NCBI GenBank assembly: GCA_024638355.1
Contig: JAHEKO010000101.1
Span: 1-10,015, forward strand
Direction of reading: 5' to 3'
Source: Acidobacteriota bacterium
Lineage (GTDB): Bacteria > Acidobacteriota > Thermoanaerobaculia > Multivoradales > JAHEKO01
Length of the DNA stretch: 10,015 nt
Part shown: positions 1 through 7,225 of the stretch, in pieces
How positions within the stretch are numbered: the first letter of the stretch is position 1
Layout: each line of letters starts with the position of its first letter
Notes under the pieces: model-generated
What the model was told of the DNA's origin: nothing
The model's input: only the letters and a program-made list of their open reading frames with translations
Databases searched by the model: none
Made by a program: the position numbers and the translations under genes

Positions 1-44
1 GCCGCGAGCACGGCGACCGCCGCCGCCAGGGAGATCTTGCGCAT
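1..44 (-). CDS. N-terminal fragment of a putative exported protein (partial)
   Basis: Only the first 14 codons are in the window; the gene continues past position 1. They read MRKISLAAAVAVLA: a short basic start followed by an alanine/valine/leucine-rich hydrophobic stretch, which is the usual start of a Sec signal peptide or membrane anchor. The ATG at 44 was chosen because a GGAG Shine-Dalgarno sequence (54-51) lies six bases upstream. An in-frame ATG at 59 would add MLELR but would place that GGAG inside the gene. The gene diverges from the ABC transporter operon. Its function cannot be told from 14 residues, and it is a real gene only if the frame stays open beyond the edge. Confidence 0.45.
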   Translation of the reverse strand, partial: MRKISLAAAVAVLA

Positions 45-158
45 CCGAAGCTCCAGCATACTCGCCTCGAACTCTTCGTGGCGAGCGCGGCTCCGCGCGG
101 GCCGCAACTCCCTGACCAGGCGCGAGCGAATAAGGTAGGTGTGCTTGCCCAGAGTCCG
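45..158. promoter_or_regulatory. Divergent intergenic region, presumed promoters both ways
   Basis: This 114-bp stretch lies between two divergently oriented starts, so it should carry promoters for the minus-strand gene and for the ABC transporter operon. I see no convincing sigma-70 pair. A CTGACC at 112-117 is a weak -35 candidate, with only poor -10 candidates (TAAGGT at 131-136, GTAGGT at 135-140) downstream. A short GC hairpin is possible at 85-98 (GCGCG/CGCGC, four-base loop), but it may be chance in such GC-rich DNA. AAGG at 132-135 lies five bases before an in-frame GTG (141), which is an alternative start for the ATPase gene. Confidence 0.35.
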
Positions 159-887
159 ATGAACACTCCCCAGCCGCAGCCGGCGCTGATCGAGATCCGC
201 GGCCTCTCCAAGATCTACCGCGAGGGCGATCGGGAGCATGCGGTGCTGCGCTCGGCCGACGCCTCGATCCGCCGCGGCGAGCTGATCGTGCTGCTCGGCC
301 GCAGCGGCTCGGGGAAGTCGACCCTGCTGAATCTGCTGAGCGGTATCGACCTGCCGACGAGCGGCGAGATTCTGGTCGACGGCGTCGCCATCGCCGACCT
401 CTCCGAGCGCGAGCGGACCCTCTTCCGGCGCCGCCGCATCGGCTTCGTCTTCCAGTTCTTCAACCTGATCCCGACGCTGACGGTCGAGGAGAACCTCCTG
501 CTACCGATCGAGCTCAAGGGCAAGCCCACCGCCGCCGACCACTCGCGTATCCAGGAGCTGCTCGACGCCGTGGGCCTCGGCGGCCGGCTGAAGAGCTTCC
601 CCGACCGGCTGTCGGGGGGCGAGCGTCAGCGGGTGGCGATCGCCCGCGCCCTCATCCACGACCCCGACCTGGTGCTGGCCGACGAGCCGACGGGCAACCT
701 CGACCTCGAGACCGGACTCGAGGTGCTCGATCTGCTCGATCGGCTCACCCGCCGGACCGGCAAGACCATGGTGATGGCCACCCACAGCCGCGAGGTCGTC
801 GGCGTGGCCGACCGCATCCTGAGGATCGAAGAGGGCCACCTGGTGGAAGTTGCCGCCTCCTCGATGCCGAGCTCGACGGTCCGATGA
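159..887 (+). CDS. ABC transporter ATP-binding protein, LolD/MacB type
   Basis: This is a 242-residue ATPase subunit of the LolD/MacB/FtsE-like group, which powers permeases that act on lipoproteins, lipids or hydrophobic compounds at the inner membrane. All nucleotide-binding motifs are intact: Walker [10 protein letters not shown] (47-55), Q-loop Gln99 in FVFQFFN, signature [10 protein letters not shown] (151-160), Walker B LVLADEP (171-177), D-loop after TGNLD, and H-loop His209 in ATHS. Its length is normal for the group. The ATG at 159 gives the usual N-terminus just before the first beta strand. An in-frame GTG at 141, with AAGG five bases upstream, and a GTG at 78 are alternatives. The stop overlaps the permease ATG by 4 bp (ATGA), so the two genes are translationally coupled. 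The family call is firm; the substrate is inferred only from the neighbours. Confidence 0.93.
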   Translation: MNTPQPQPALIEIRGLSKIYREGDREHAVLRSADASIRRGELIVLLGRSGSGKSTLLNLLSGIDLPTSGEILVDGVAIADLSERERTLFRRRRIGFVFQFFNLIPTLTVEENLLLPIELKGKPTAADHSRIQELLDAVGLGGRLKSFPDRLSGGERQRVAIARALIHDPDLVLADEPTGNLDLETGLEVLDLLDRLTRRTGKTMVMATHSREVVGVADRILRIEEGHLVEVAASSMPSSTVR

Positions 888-3433
888 GCCCGGTTCTCCG
901 GCGACTCAGCCGCCGGCATTTCGCGCGGCACCCCTGGCAGGCGCTGCTCGCCGTCCTGGGAGTCGGGCTCGGGGTCGCCGTCGTGGTATCCATCGACCTC
1001 GCCAACGCCAGCGCGCTCCGCGCCTTCTCGCTCTCCTCGGAGGCGGTCGCCGGGCGCGCGACGCATCGCATCGTCGGCGGCCCCGCCGGGGTACCCGAGG
1101 AGCTCTACACCCGGCTGCGGGTCGAGAACGGCGTGCGCCCTTCGGCTCCCGTCGTCGCCGGCTACGTCGGCCTGCGCGACCGGCCGGGGCGCACCCTGCA
1201 GCTCCTCGGGGTCGATCCCTTCGCCGAGGAGGGATTTCGCAGCTACCTCGAGCGCGGCACGGGGGCGCTCGATCTCGAGCAGCTCCTGATCGAACCCGAC
1301 ACTGTCTGGATGTCGCCCGGCACGGCGGCGAGCCTCGGGCTCGAGCCCGGCGCCGAGCTCATCCTGGAGCTCGCCGGCCTGCCACGCGAGGTGCGGCTCG
1401 GCGGCCTCCTCGAGGTGCACGACCTGCGGCGCGAGTCGCTCAACGATCTGGTGGTCGCCGACATCTCGACCGCCCAGGAGCTCCTCGGCTTCACCGGCCG
1501 CCTGACCCGCATCGAGCTGATTCTGGAGAGTGGTCGCGCCGACGCGGAGCTACGCGAGCTGGCGGCCCTCTTGCCCAGTGGCGTCACCGTCGAGCGGGCC
1601 GGCGCCGCTGGCGCCGCCGGCGAGAAGATGACCGGAGCCTTCCGCACCAACCTCCAGGCGCTCAGCCTGCTGGCCGTGCTGTGCGGCGCCTTCCTGATCT
1701 ACAACACCGTGACCTTCGCGGTCGTCCAGCGGCGGCGGCTCTTCGGCACCTTGCGGGCGCTGGGCGTCACCCGGCGCGAGCTCTTCGGGCTGATCCTCGG
1801 GGAAGCGCTGCTGATCGGCATCGTCGGCGCCGCCCTCGGCCTCGCCGGCGGCATCTTCCTCGCTCGCGGCCTGGTCGCCCAGGTCACCCGCACGATCAAC
1901 GATCTCTACTTCGCGGTCGCGGTCCAGAGCCTCGCCCTCGATCCGCTCGTCCTCGCCAAGGGCGCCCTGCTCGCCGTCGGAGCTTCGCTTCTCGCGGCCC
2001 TGGCGCCGGCCGCCGAAGCGACCTCGACGTCGGCCAGATCGGCGCTCGATCGGGCCGAGCTGGAGAGCCGAACCCACCGCGCCGTGCCCAAGGCGAGCGC
2101 CGCCGGAGTCGGGCTGCTCGCCATCGGCGCGGTGCTCCTGCTGGTGCCCGGAGTCGGGCTGGCGGCGAGCTTCGTCGGGCTCTTCCTGCTCCTGCTCGGG
2201 TTCGCGCTCCTCACGCCGGCCGCCACCATGGCGCTCATCGCACTGCTCACGCCGCTGGCCGGGCTCGTCTTCGGCCAGCTGGGTCGGATCGGCGGCCGCG
2301 GCGTGGTGGCCGCCTTGAGCCGCACCGCCGTGGCCATCAGCGCCTTGATGATCGCGGTCTCGGTCATCGTCGGCGTCGACGTCATGGTGCGCAGCTTCCG
2401 CGGAACGGTGGAGAGCTGGCTTCAGTATTCGCTACCCGCCGATCTCTATCTCTCCTCCGGGTCGGCTCCGACCGGAGCGCTCGACGGAGTGCGGCCCGGC
2501 TTCGACGCCGCTTTCGTCGAGCGGCTGAGCGCAATCGACGGCATCGCCGCCATGAGCACCCTGCGCCAGACCACGGCCCGCTCGGGCGCCGACCAGACTC
2601 GGCTGATCGCGGTCGACCTCGACGCCGAGTCGTTCGACTCGTTCGCGTTCAAGGCCGGAGAGAGCGCCGCGATCTGGCCACGCTTCGACCGCGGCGAGGC
2701 GGTGATCGTCTCCGAGCCCTACGCTTCGCGCACCGGCCTGGGCCCGGGCGACGAGATCACCCTCGGAACCCCCTTCGGAGAGCGCGCCTGGCCGGTCGCC
2801 GGCGTCTATTACGACTACGCTTCGGAGCTGGGCGCGGTGACGATGGCGCGCCGCCAGTACGTCGAGATCTGGAACGACGACTCGGTGACGGCGATCTCGA
2901 TCCGCGCCGCCCCTGGGGCCGACGTCGACGCCCTGACCGACGAGATCCGCGCCGCCGGGGGCGAGCGCCGGCTGCTCATCCGCTCGAACCAGGCGATTCG
3001 AGCCGAATCGCTGCGCGTCTTCGACCGCACCTTCCTGATCACCGGGACCCTGCGGCTATTGGCGACACTGGTCGCGTTCGTCGGGGTCCTGAGCGCGCTG
3101 ATGGCCCTTCAGTTCGAGCGCTCCCGCGAGCTGGGCGTGCTGCGCGCCCAGGGTCTGACGCCCGGCCAGCTCTGGGGCCTGGTCACGTCGCAGACCGGAC
3201 TGATGGGCCTGACCGCCGGCCTGCTCGCGCTGCCGGTCGGCATCGCCACCGCCGCGGTCATGATCTACGTCATCAACCGGCGCTCCTTCGGCTGGACGCT
3301 CGAGATGGAGCTCAGCCCCGAGCCGCTTCTGTCGGCGCTGGCCGTCGCCATCGGCGCGGCGCTCATCGCCGGCCTCTACCCCGCCTACCGCATGGCGCGC
3401 ACCCCACCCGCGGAGGCGCTGCGCTCCGAATGA
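884..3433 (+). CDS. ABC transporter permease with two FtsX domains
   Basis: An 849-residue inner-membrane permease with the duplicated architecture of large FtsX/MacB-type exporters. A first membrane helix (about 19-40) is followed by a periplasmic domain (about 41-250), then an FtsX-like helix set (about 255-376). Next come hydrophobic segments (about 408-462) and another helix at about 478-502. A second periplasmic domain (about 503-712) precedes the C-terminal FtsX set (about 715-834). That makes roughly ten helices by eye. The coupling-helix-like motifs RRRLFGTLRALGVTRREL (283-300) and RSRELGVLRAQGLTPGQL (746-763) lie in equivalent places in the two halves, which confirms the internal duplication. 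The end YPAYRMARTPPAEALR is typical of FtsX permeases. The gene overlaps its ATPase partner and the lipocalin gene by 4 bp at each end. A single double-length permease would serve as the whole membrane part. The substrate is unknown; a lipid or lipoprotein is inferred. Confidence 0.92.
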   Translation: MSPVLRRLSRRHFARHPWQALLAVLGVGLGVAVVVSIDLANASALRAFSLSSEAVAGRATHRIVGGPAGVPEELYTRLRVENGVRPSAPVVAGYVGLRDRPGRTLQLLGVDPFAEEGFRSYLERGTGALDLEQLLIEPDTVWMSPGTAASLGLEPGAELILELAGLPREVRLGGLLEVHDLRRESLNDLVVADISTAQELLGFTGRLTRIELILESGRADAELRELAALLPSGVTVERAGAAGAAGEKMTGAFRTNLQALSLLAVLCGAFLIYNTVTFAVVQRRRLFGTLRALGVTRRELFGLILGEALLIGIVGAALGLAGGIFLARGLVAQVTRTINDLYFAVAVQSLALDPLVLAKGALLAVGASLLAALAPAAEATSTSARSALDRAELESRTHRAVPKASAAGVGLLAIGAVLLLVPGVGLAASFVGLFLLLLGFALLTPAATMALIALLTPLAGLVFGQLGRIGGRGVVAALSRTAVAISALMIAVSVIVGVDVMVRSFRGTVESWLQYSLPADLYLSSGSAPTGALDGVRPGFDAAFVERLSAIDGIAAMSTLRQTTARSGADQTRLIAVDLDAESFDSFAFKAGESAAIWPRFDRGEAVIVSEPYASRTGLGPGDEITLGTPFGERAWPVAGVYYDYASELGAVTMARRQYVEIWNDDSVTAISIRAAPGADVDALTDEIRAAGGERRLLIRSNQAIRAESLRVFDRTFLITGTLRLLATLVAFVGVLSALMALQFERSRELGVLRAQGLTPGQLWGLVTSQTGLMGLTAGLLALPVGIATAAVMIYVINRRSFGWTLEMELSPEPLLSALAVAIGAALIAGLYPAYRMARTPPAEALRSE

Positions 3434-4572
3434 AGGCACTCGGCCACCTCACGCTCGCCCTCGCGCTCGCGGCCGCGCTCGTCGGATGCGGCGAACGGGA
3501 CGCAGCGCCGCCGGCAGGGGGCCTCGCCGTGGCCGACATGCTCGGCTCGCTCGACTCCACCGGCTTCCAGCGCGCGGTCGACCCGCGCGACTTCCGCTTC
3601 CCCGAAGACCACGGTCCGCACGAGGGCTTCCGCACCGAGTGGTGGTACTACACCGGCAATCTGACCGAGCCGAGCGGCCGGCGGTTCGGCTACCAGCTGA
3701 CCTTCTTCAAGAACCTCCTGGCGGCGGACGCTACCGAGCGCGCCTCGGACTGGGGCGCGGACCAGGTCTTCATGGCGCACTTCGCGGTCACCGACGCCGG
3801 CCGGGAGCGCTTCTTCGCCTTCGAGCGCTTCGCCCGCCGCGCCCTCGGCCTGGCCGGCGCCGAGGGATCTCCGTTCCGGGTCTGGCTCGAAGACTGGAGC
3901 GCCACCGCAAGCCCCGGCGGCGGCATGCGGCTGCGGGCGGCCGATCAAGGCGTGGAGCTCGACCTCGTCCTCGACCCGGGCAAGCCGCCCGTACTCCAGG
4001 GAGACGCCGGCCTCAGCCGGAAGGGTTCGGGCGAGGGCAACGCCTCCTACTACTACTCGCAGACCCGGATGCCCACCCGCGGCCGCATCACCATCGGCGA
4101 GGAGAGCTTCGAGGTCGACGGCGCCAGCTGGATGGATCGCGAGTGGAGCACCAGCGTTCTCGAGGAAGGCCAGATCGGCTGGGACTGGTTCTCGCTCCAG
4201 CTCGCCGACGACCGCGAGCTGATGGTCTACGTCATTCGCCGCGACGACGGCAGCGCCGACCCGAACAGCGCCGGAACGCTGGTCGGCGCCGGCGGCGACT
4301 ACCGGCGTCTGTCGCGCGACGACTGGCGACTCGAAGCCACCGGCTCGTGGACCAGCCCCGAAAGCGGAGCCCGCTACCCCGCCGGCTGGAAGCTGAGCGT
4401 GCCGGCAGCAGAGCTCGAGCTCGAGATCGAGCCGCTGCTCGCCGGCCAGGAGCTGCGGCACACCTTCAGCTACTGGGAGGGAGCGGTGGAGGTGAGCGGG
4501 GCGAGCCGCGGCGAGCCGATCGACGGGCGCGGCTACGTCGAGCTCACCGGATACCAGGACAGCGGAAGCTGA
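3430..4572 (+). CDS. AttH/CrtC-type lipocalin-like lipoprotein
   Basis: A 380-residue protein of the AttH/CrtC family (formerly DUF2006; often labelled carotenoid 1,2-hydratase). The family folds as two lipocalin-like barrels and is thought to handle hydrophobic ligands. The N-terminus (1-20) is a lipoprotein signal peptide ending in the lipobox LVGC, which places acylated Cys20 as the mature start. Family hallmarks are EWWYYTGNL (70-78), the SWMDREW motif (233-239), WDWFSLQL (251-258), YWEGAVEVSG (348-357) and GRGYVELTGY near the C-terminus. The start overlaps the permease stop by 4 bp (ATGA). No other carotenoid gene is nearby. Linkage of AttH proteins to a LolD/FtsX-type ABC transporter has been seen in other bacteria and favours an envelope lipid role over carotenoid hydration. 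The hydratase name should therefore not be taken literally here. Confidence 0.88.
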   Translation: MKALGHLTLALALAAALVGCGERDAAPPAGGLAVADMLGSLDSTGFQRAVDPRDFRFPEDHGPHEGFRTEWWYYTGNLTEPSGRRFGYQLTFFKNLLAADATERASDWGADQVFMAHFAVTDAGRERFFAFERFARRALGLAGAEGSPFRVWLEDWSATASPGGGMRLRAADQGVELDLVLDPGKPPVLQGDAGLSRKGSGEGNASYYYSQTRMPTRGRITIGEESFEVDGASWMDREWSTSVLEEGQIGWDWFSLQLADDRELMVYVIRRDDGSADPNSAGTLVGAGGDYRRLSRDDWRLEATGSWTSPESGARYPAGWKLSVPAAELELEIEPLLAGQELRHTFSYWEGAVEVSGASRGEPIDGRGYVELTGYQDSGS

Positions 4573-4589
4573 GCCGGCCGGGCCCGCTC
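4571..4589. terminator. Weak GC-rich hairpin between convergent operons
   Basis: The convergent gap at 4573-4597 is only 25 bp. An imperfect hairpin can be drawn at 4571-4589: a GAGC/GCTC stem of four pairs, one C-C mismatch, three more pairs and a three-base loop. No T-tract follows on either strand, so it does not look like a standard intrinsic terminator. It is listed because this is the only non-coding place where either operon could end. Confidence 0.2.
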
Positions 4590-4597
4590 TGCCCGCC

Positions 4598-5605
4598 TCA
4601 CCTCGAGGCCGGCGCCGAGCAGAGGTGGAACACCTCGCTCGAGACCCAGCGGCCGAGCTGGTCGCGGCAGAAGTCGAAGAGATCCCTTTCGTCACGGGCC
4701 GGCAGCGAGATCATGCCGTCGTGCTCGCTTTGGGGCCCCGCGAACAACGGCTCCTCCGGGTAGAGGCGCCAGGCTCGCTCGAAGTAGCTCTTCGGTAGCC
4801 GAAAGACGCCGAGGCTGATCGAGTGGAGGGCTCGCGGGTCGACGGCCGCGAAGACCTGCTCGAAGAGCTCGCCGTAGTCGGCGCGGTACGACTCGGTGTG
4901 GAGCAGCGGGTCGAACCGCAGGCCGATCTTCCAGCCGCGGCGCTGGAGGTCGGCGGCGACCTCGATCCGGCGGCGAACCGACGGAACCCCGCGCTCGAGC
5001 TCGCCGTGCACCGCTTCGGGGGTGAAGCTGAAGGCCACGACGCAGTTGGGGATCGGCTCCCGCTCGGTCAGCGCCCGAGCCTGGACGCTCTTGGTGCGGA
5101 GCTCGAGCCAGGCGCGCGGGCGCTCGGCGAAGAAGGGCAGAAAGGTGTCGGCGAAGCGGGTGATCGGCTCGAAGGCCAGGCTGTCGCAGTCGTAGCCGGA
5201 GAAGAACCAGCTCTCCCCCACCCGGGCGAGGGTGGCGTCGATGTCGTCGAGGAAGTCCTCGTAGTTGACGAAGAGGACGTAGTTGGCCGATCGGAACATC
5301 CCCTGGAGAAAGCAGTAGCGGCAGTCGTAGACGCAGTTGAGCATGTGGGAGAAGTAGTAGTTGCGCTCGCCGCCGATGCCGTAGCCGGCGGGCGTCTCGA
5401 GCACCCGGCCGCGGTGCTTGCGGGCGAGGATCAGCGCCGGGCGGCGCTTCTGCAACCGGAAGTCCTGGCCGCGGCGGTTGAAGACCTCGCCGTAGCGGCC
5501 GCAGGAGATGACCTCGGCGCGCGGAAAGCGGGACACGATCCGGGCCGTGCGCGGGTGATCGGCCACTTCGTCTTCGACGTAGATCCGCCGGATGGCGCGG
5601 CTCAT
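4598..5605 (-). CDS. Spore photoproduct lyase family radical SAM protein
   Basis: A 335-residue member of the spore photoproduct lyase (SPL) family. Classical SPL uses a [4Fe-4S] cluster and S-adenosylmethionine to reverse a UV-made thymine dimer, but members outside spore-formers have unproven roles. The cluster motif CVYDCRYC gives Cys91, Cys95 and Cys98 with C-x3-C-x2-C spacing, the spacing known for SPL. Other family-like blocks are the region before the cluster (about 70-90), FSGYDCDSLAFEP (135-147), ELRTKS (168-173) and IGLRFDPLLH (227-236). Length matches the family. The ATG at 5605 overlaps the stop of the upstream nucleosidase gene by 4 bp and has GAGG six bases upstream. The frame stays open far upstream, but that part is antisense-like shadow coding. 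No sporulation gene is visible, so a role in general DNA repair or another radical reaction is possible. Confidence 0.88.
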   Translation of the reverse strand: MSRAIRRIYVEDEVADHPRTARIVSRFPRAEVISCGRYGEVFNRRGQDFRLQKRRPALILARKHRGRVLETPAGYGIGGERNYYFSHMLNCVYDCRYCFLQGMFRSANYVLFVNYEDFLDDIDATLARVGESWFFSGYDCDSLAFEPITRFADTFLPFFAERPRAWLELRTKSVQARALTEREPIPNCVVAFSFTPEAVHGELERGVPSVRRRIEVAADLQRRGWKIGLRFDPLLHTESYRADYGELFEQVFAAVDPRALHSISLGVFRLPKSYFERAWRLYPEEPLFAGPQSEHDGMISLPARDERDLFDFCRDQLGRWVSSEVFHLCSAPASR

Positions 5606-6372
5606 ATCCGCCCTCGCAGTCCAGCCAGGACGGCGGCGGCCGACTTCGCGCCGTCGAAGCCTCGCGGGCCGGCCGGCCGGCCGAGGGTCGCGAGGCGCCG
5701 CAGCAGGCGCTCGAGCTGCCGGCTCTGGGTAACGGTGAAGTGCCAGCACTTCAGAAAATCGTCGAATCCGTCGGGGACGGCGGTGCGCGCGGCTAGCTCG
5801 GCGGCGAGCGCGTCGAGCTCGCGGCGCAGCGCCTCGAGGACCGGCAGGTTGCCTTCGATCAGCTCGCTCACGCCCGCCGCGCTCAGCCGCTCGGCCCGCT
5901 CCACGCGGCCGTCGGAGACGATCTTCAGCACCTGAACGAGCTCGGCGCTCGCGCATCGCAGCGCCGCCGGGTAGAACCCGGCCGCCTCCATCTCGAAGAG
6001 CTCGTCGCCGGCGAAGGCGCGCTCCACGTCGAGCACCGTGCGAACCTCCGCGCCCGGGCAGGGCGGCGCGAAGGTGGCCGGCGGATACCAGGCGCGCCCG
6101 CTCGCCGCGTCGACGATCTTGTAGGCCAGGCGCGGGCTGCCGATCTCGGCGTCGCGATGGCCGGCGATACCCACGTTGATCCAGGCGCGCGGCTCGCGGC
6201 CTTCCGCGGGAGCGGCGCGCTCGACCGCCGCACGCGCCCTGGCCGGCCCGACGCCCGAAACGATCAGCTCGACGCCGTCCCCCCGGTAGAGGCGAGGCCC
6301 CGCGGGCTCCAGCCCGAGGTGGGCCACGATCGGCCGCGCTTCGGCCGGGAGCGCGCAGACGATCCGGGTCAC
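5602..6372 (-). CDS. MTA/SAH nucleosidase-like nucleoside phosphorylase family protein
   Basis: A 256-residue protein of the purine nucleoside phosphorylase/MTA-SAH nucleosidase superfamily. The order of motifs matches E. coli MTA/SAH nucleosidase: an early acid in ALPAEA (Glu11, cf. Glu12), SGVGPARA (39-46), the glycine-rich INVGIAGH (65-72), substrate-ribose-binding EMEAAG (Met128-Glu129, cf. Glu174) and catalytic Asp in KIVSDG (Asp154, cf. Asp197). The middle is about 40 residues shorter than in E. coli, while about 55 residues from 200 to 256 extend past the usual end and contain FLKCWHFTVTQSRQLERLL. GTG at 6372 is the start: it matches the family N-terminus and overlaps the glycosyltransferase stop by 4 bp (GTGA). 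The stop overlaps the radical SAM gene. Cleavage of a 5'-modified adenosine is likely; the exact substrate and the role of the tail are not known. Confidence 0.8.
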   Translation of the reverse strand: MTRIVCALPAEARPIVAHLGLEPAGPRLYRGDGVELIVSGVGPARARAAVERAAPAEGREPRAWINVGIAGHRDAEIGSPRLAYKIVDAASGRAWYPPATFAPPCPGAEVRTVLDVERAFAGDELFEMEAAGFYPAALRCASAELVQVLKIVSDGRVERAERLSAAGVSELIEGNLPVLEALRRELDALAAELAARTAVPDGFDDFLKCWHFTVTQSRQLERLLRRLATLGRPAGPRGFDGAKSAAAVLAGLRGRI

Positions 6373-7211
6373 ACCGCCCCCGCCAGGTCGACGTCGGCGG
6401 ACCAGGCGGCTGCCTTGCGGCGGTACGCCTCCGCCTCCGCGTGGCGGCCTCGCTTGGCGGCGCCGTCGGCGAAGATGACGCACTTCTCGACCAGCACCTC
6501 GGCTGCGGCGTCGCGATCCCCCGCGGTGAGCGTATCCGCGGAGAGCACGCCCTCGAGCGCGCGGATGCGGAACCGGTCGAGCCCCCAGATCGAGCGTGAG
6601 AGCTGATCGGCGTGTCCGCCGTGCTTGACCACCAGCGGCTCGTCGACCAGCAGCACCGGGTGGTGCGCGGTGATCCGCAGCCAGAGATCGTAGTCTTCAC
6701 AGGCCGGAAGCTCCTCGTCGAAGCCGCCGACCTCCTCGAAGAGCGAGCGGTGCAGGACGACCGACGACGGTGAGATGGCGCACAGCTCCAGGCACTGCCG
6801 GAAGATGCGACCGCCCGCCTTGGCGTGCCGGCGCCCGGGATTGACCCGCCGGCCGTCGCGGATCCATACCTCGTCGGTGTGGCAGATGCGGCGGTCTTTC
6901 GCGCGCTCGAGGGCCGCGAGCTGGCGCTCCAGCTTCGCCGGCAGCCACTCGTCGTCGGAGTCGAGGAAGGCCAGCCAGTCGCCGCGCGCCGCCGCGACAC
7001 CGCGATTGCGGGCCGCGCTCACCCCGCGGCGCTGCTGCCGCAGACAGCGAACGCTCGGGAACTCGGCGGCGAGCCGCTCGGCGGTGCCATCGGTCGAGCC
7101 GTCGTCGACGACGATCACCTCGTCGGGAGCCAGCGTCTGCGCCTCGATCGACCGCAGCGCCCTCGGCAGGAGGTGCGCCCGGTCGTAGGTCGGAACGATC
7201 GCGCTGATCAG
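6369..7211 (-). CDS. Family 2 glycosyltransferase, apparent CTG start
   Basis: A 280-residue GT-A fold, family 2 glycosyltransferase. Visible motifs are the first strand ISAIVPTYDRA (2-12), VVDDGSTDGT for nucleotide-sugar binding (34-43), RGVSAARNRG (62-71), metal-binding DSDD (84-87), GGFDEEL (162-168) and the ED catalytic-type motif in CEDYDLWLR (171-179). KHGGHADQLS (196-205) follows. No transmembrane helix is seen, so the enzyme is cytosolic. There is no ATG, GTG or TTG upstream of the conserved first strand before an in-frame stop. CTG at 7211 falls exactly where the initiator Met of relatives sits and is preceded by GAGGTAGG. The next usual codon, GTG at 7118, would remove 31 residues including the first strand. 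The stop overlaps the nucleosidase GTG by 4 bp. The acceptor and sugar donor are unknown. Confidence 0.85.
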   Translation of the reverse strand: MISAIVPTYDRAHLLPRALRSIEAQTLAPDEVIVVDDGSTDGTAERLAAEFPSVRCLRQQRRGVSAARNRGVAAARGDWLAFLDSDDEWLPAKLERQLAALERAKDRRICHTDEVWIRDGRRVNPGRRHAKAGGRIFRQCLELCAISPSSVVLHRSLFEEVGGFDEELPACEDYDLWLRITAHHPVLLVDEPLVVKHGGHADQLSRSIWGLDRFRIRALEGVLSADTLTAGDRDAAAEVLVEKCVIFADGAAKRGRHAEAEAYRRKAAAWSADVDLAGAV

Positions 7212-7217
7212 GGCCGG

Positions 7218-7225
7218 CCTACCTC
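7218..7225 (-). promoter_or_regulatory. Ribosome binding site for the glycosyltransferase CTG start
   Basis: On the minus strand the sequence reads GAGGTAGG, then six bases, then CTG at 7211. The motif overlaps the last codons and TAG stop (7221-7219) of the cyclase gene, so ribosomes ending there are placed next to the new start. This position favours start at 7211 over the downstream GTG at 7118. Confidence 0.5.

Noticed and set aside
850..3429. Open frame of about 860 codons running in the lipocalin frame through the whole permease gene
   Set aside because: It is rich in Arg, Pro, Ala and Gly with no recognisable domain, and overlaps a clear FtsX permease. It is the usual stop-poor shadow frame of very GC-rich DNA. 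The lipoprotein signal sequence fixes the true start at 3430.
3385..4695. Long minus-strand open frame (436 codons) opposite the lipocalin gene
   Set aside because: It is antisense to a well-supported family member and has no motif or ribosome binding site. It is explained by high GC codon usage.
4823..5935. Plus-strand open frame of 370 codons opposite the radical SAM and nucleosidase genes
   Set aside because: Val/Ala/Glu-rich mirror sequence without domains; both minus-strand genes carry intact catalytic motifs.
5603..6372. Fusion of nucleosidase and radical SAM enzyme
   Set aside because: They are in different frames with a clean ATGA stop/start overlap, so they are two proteins.
5606..7000. 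Upstream extension of the radical SAM frame to an 800-residue protein
   Set aside because: The added part is low-complexity Arg/Ala/Ser-rich sequence overlapping the nucleosidase and glycosyltransferase genes. The ATG at 5605 has a good ribosome binding site and a 4-bp overlap.
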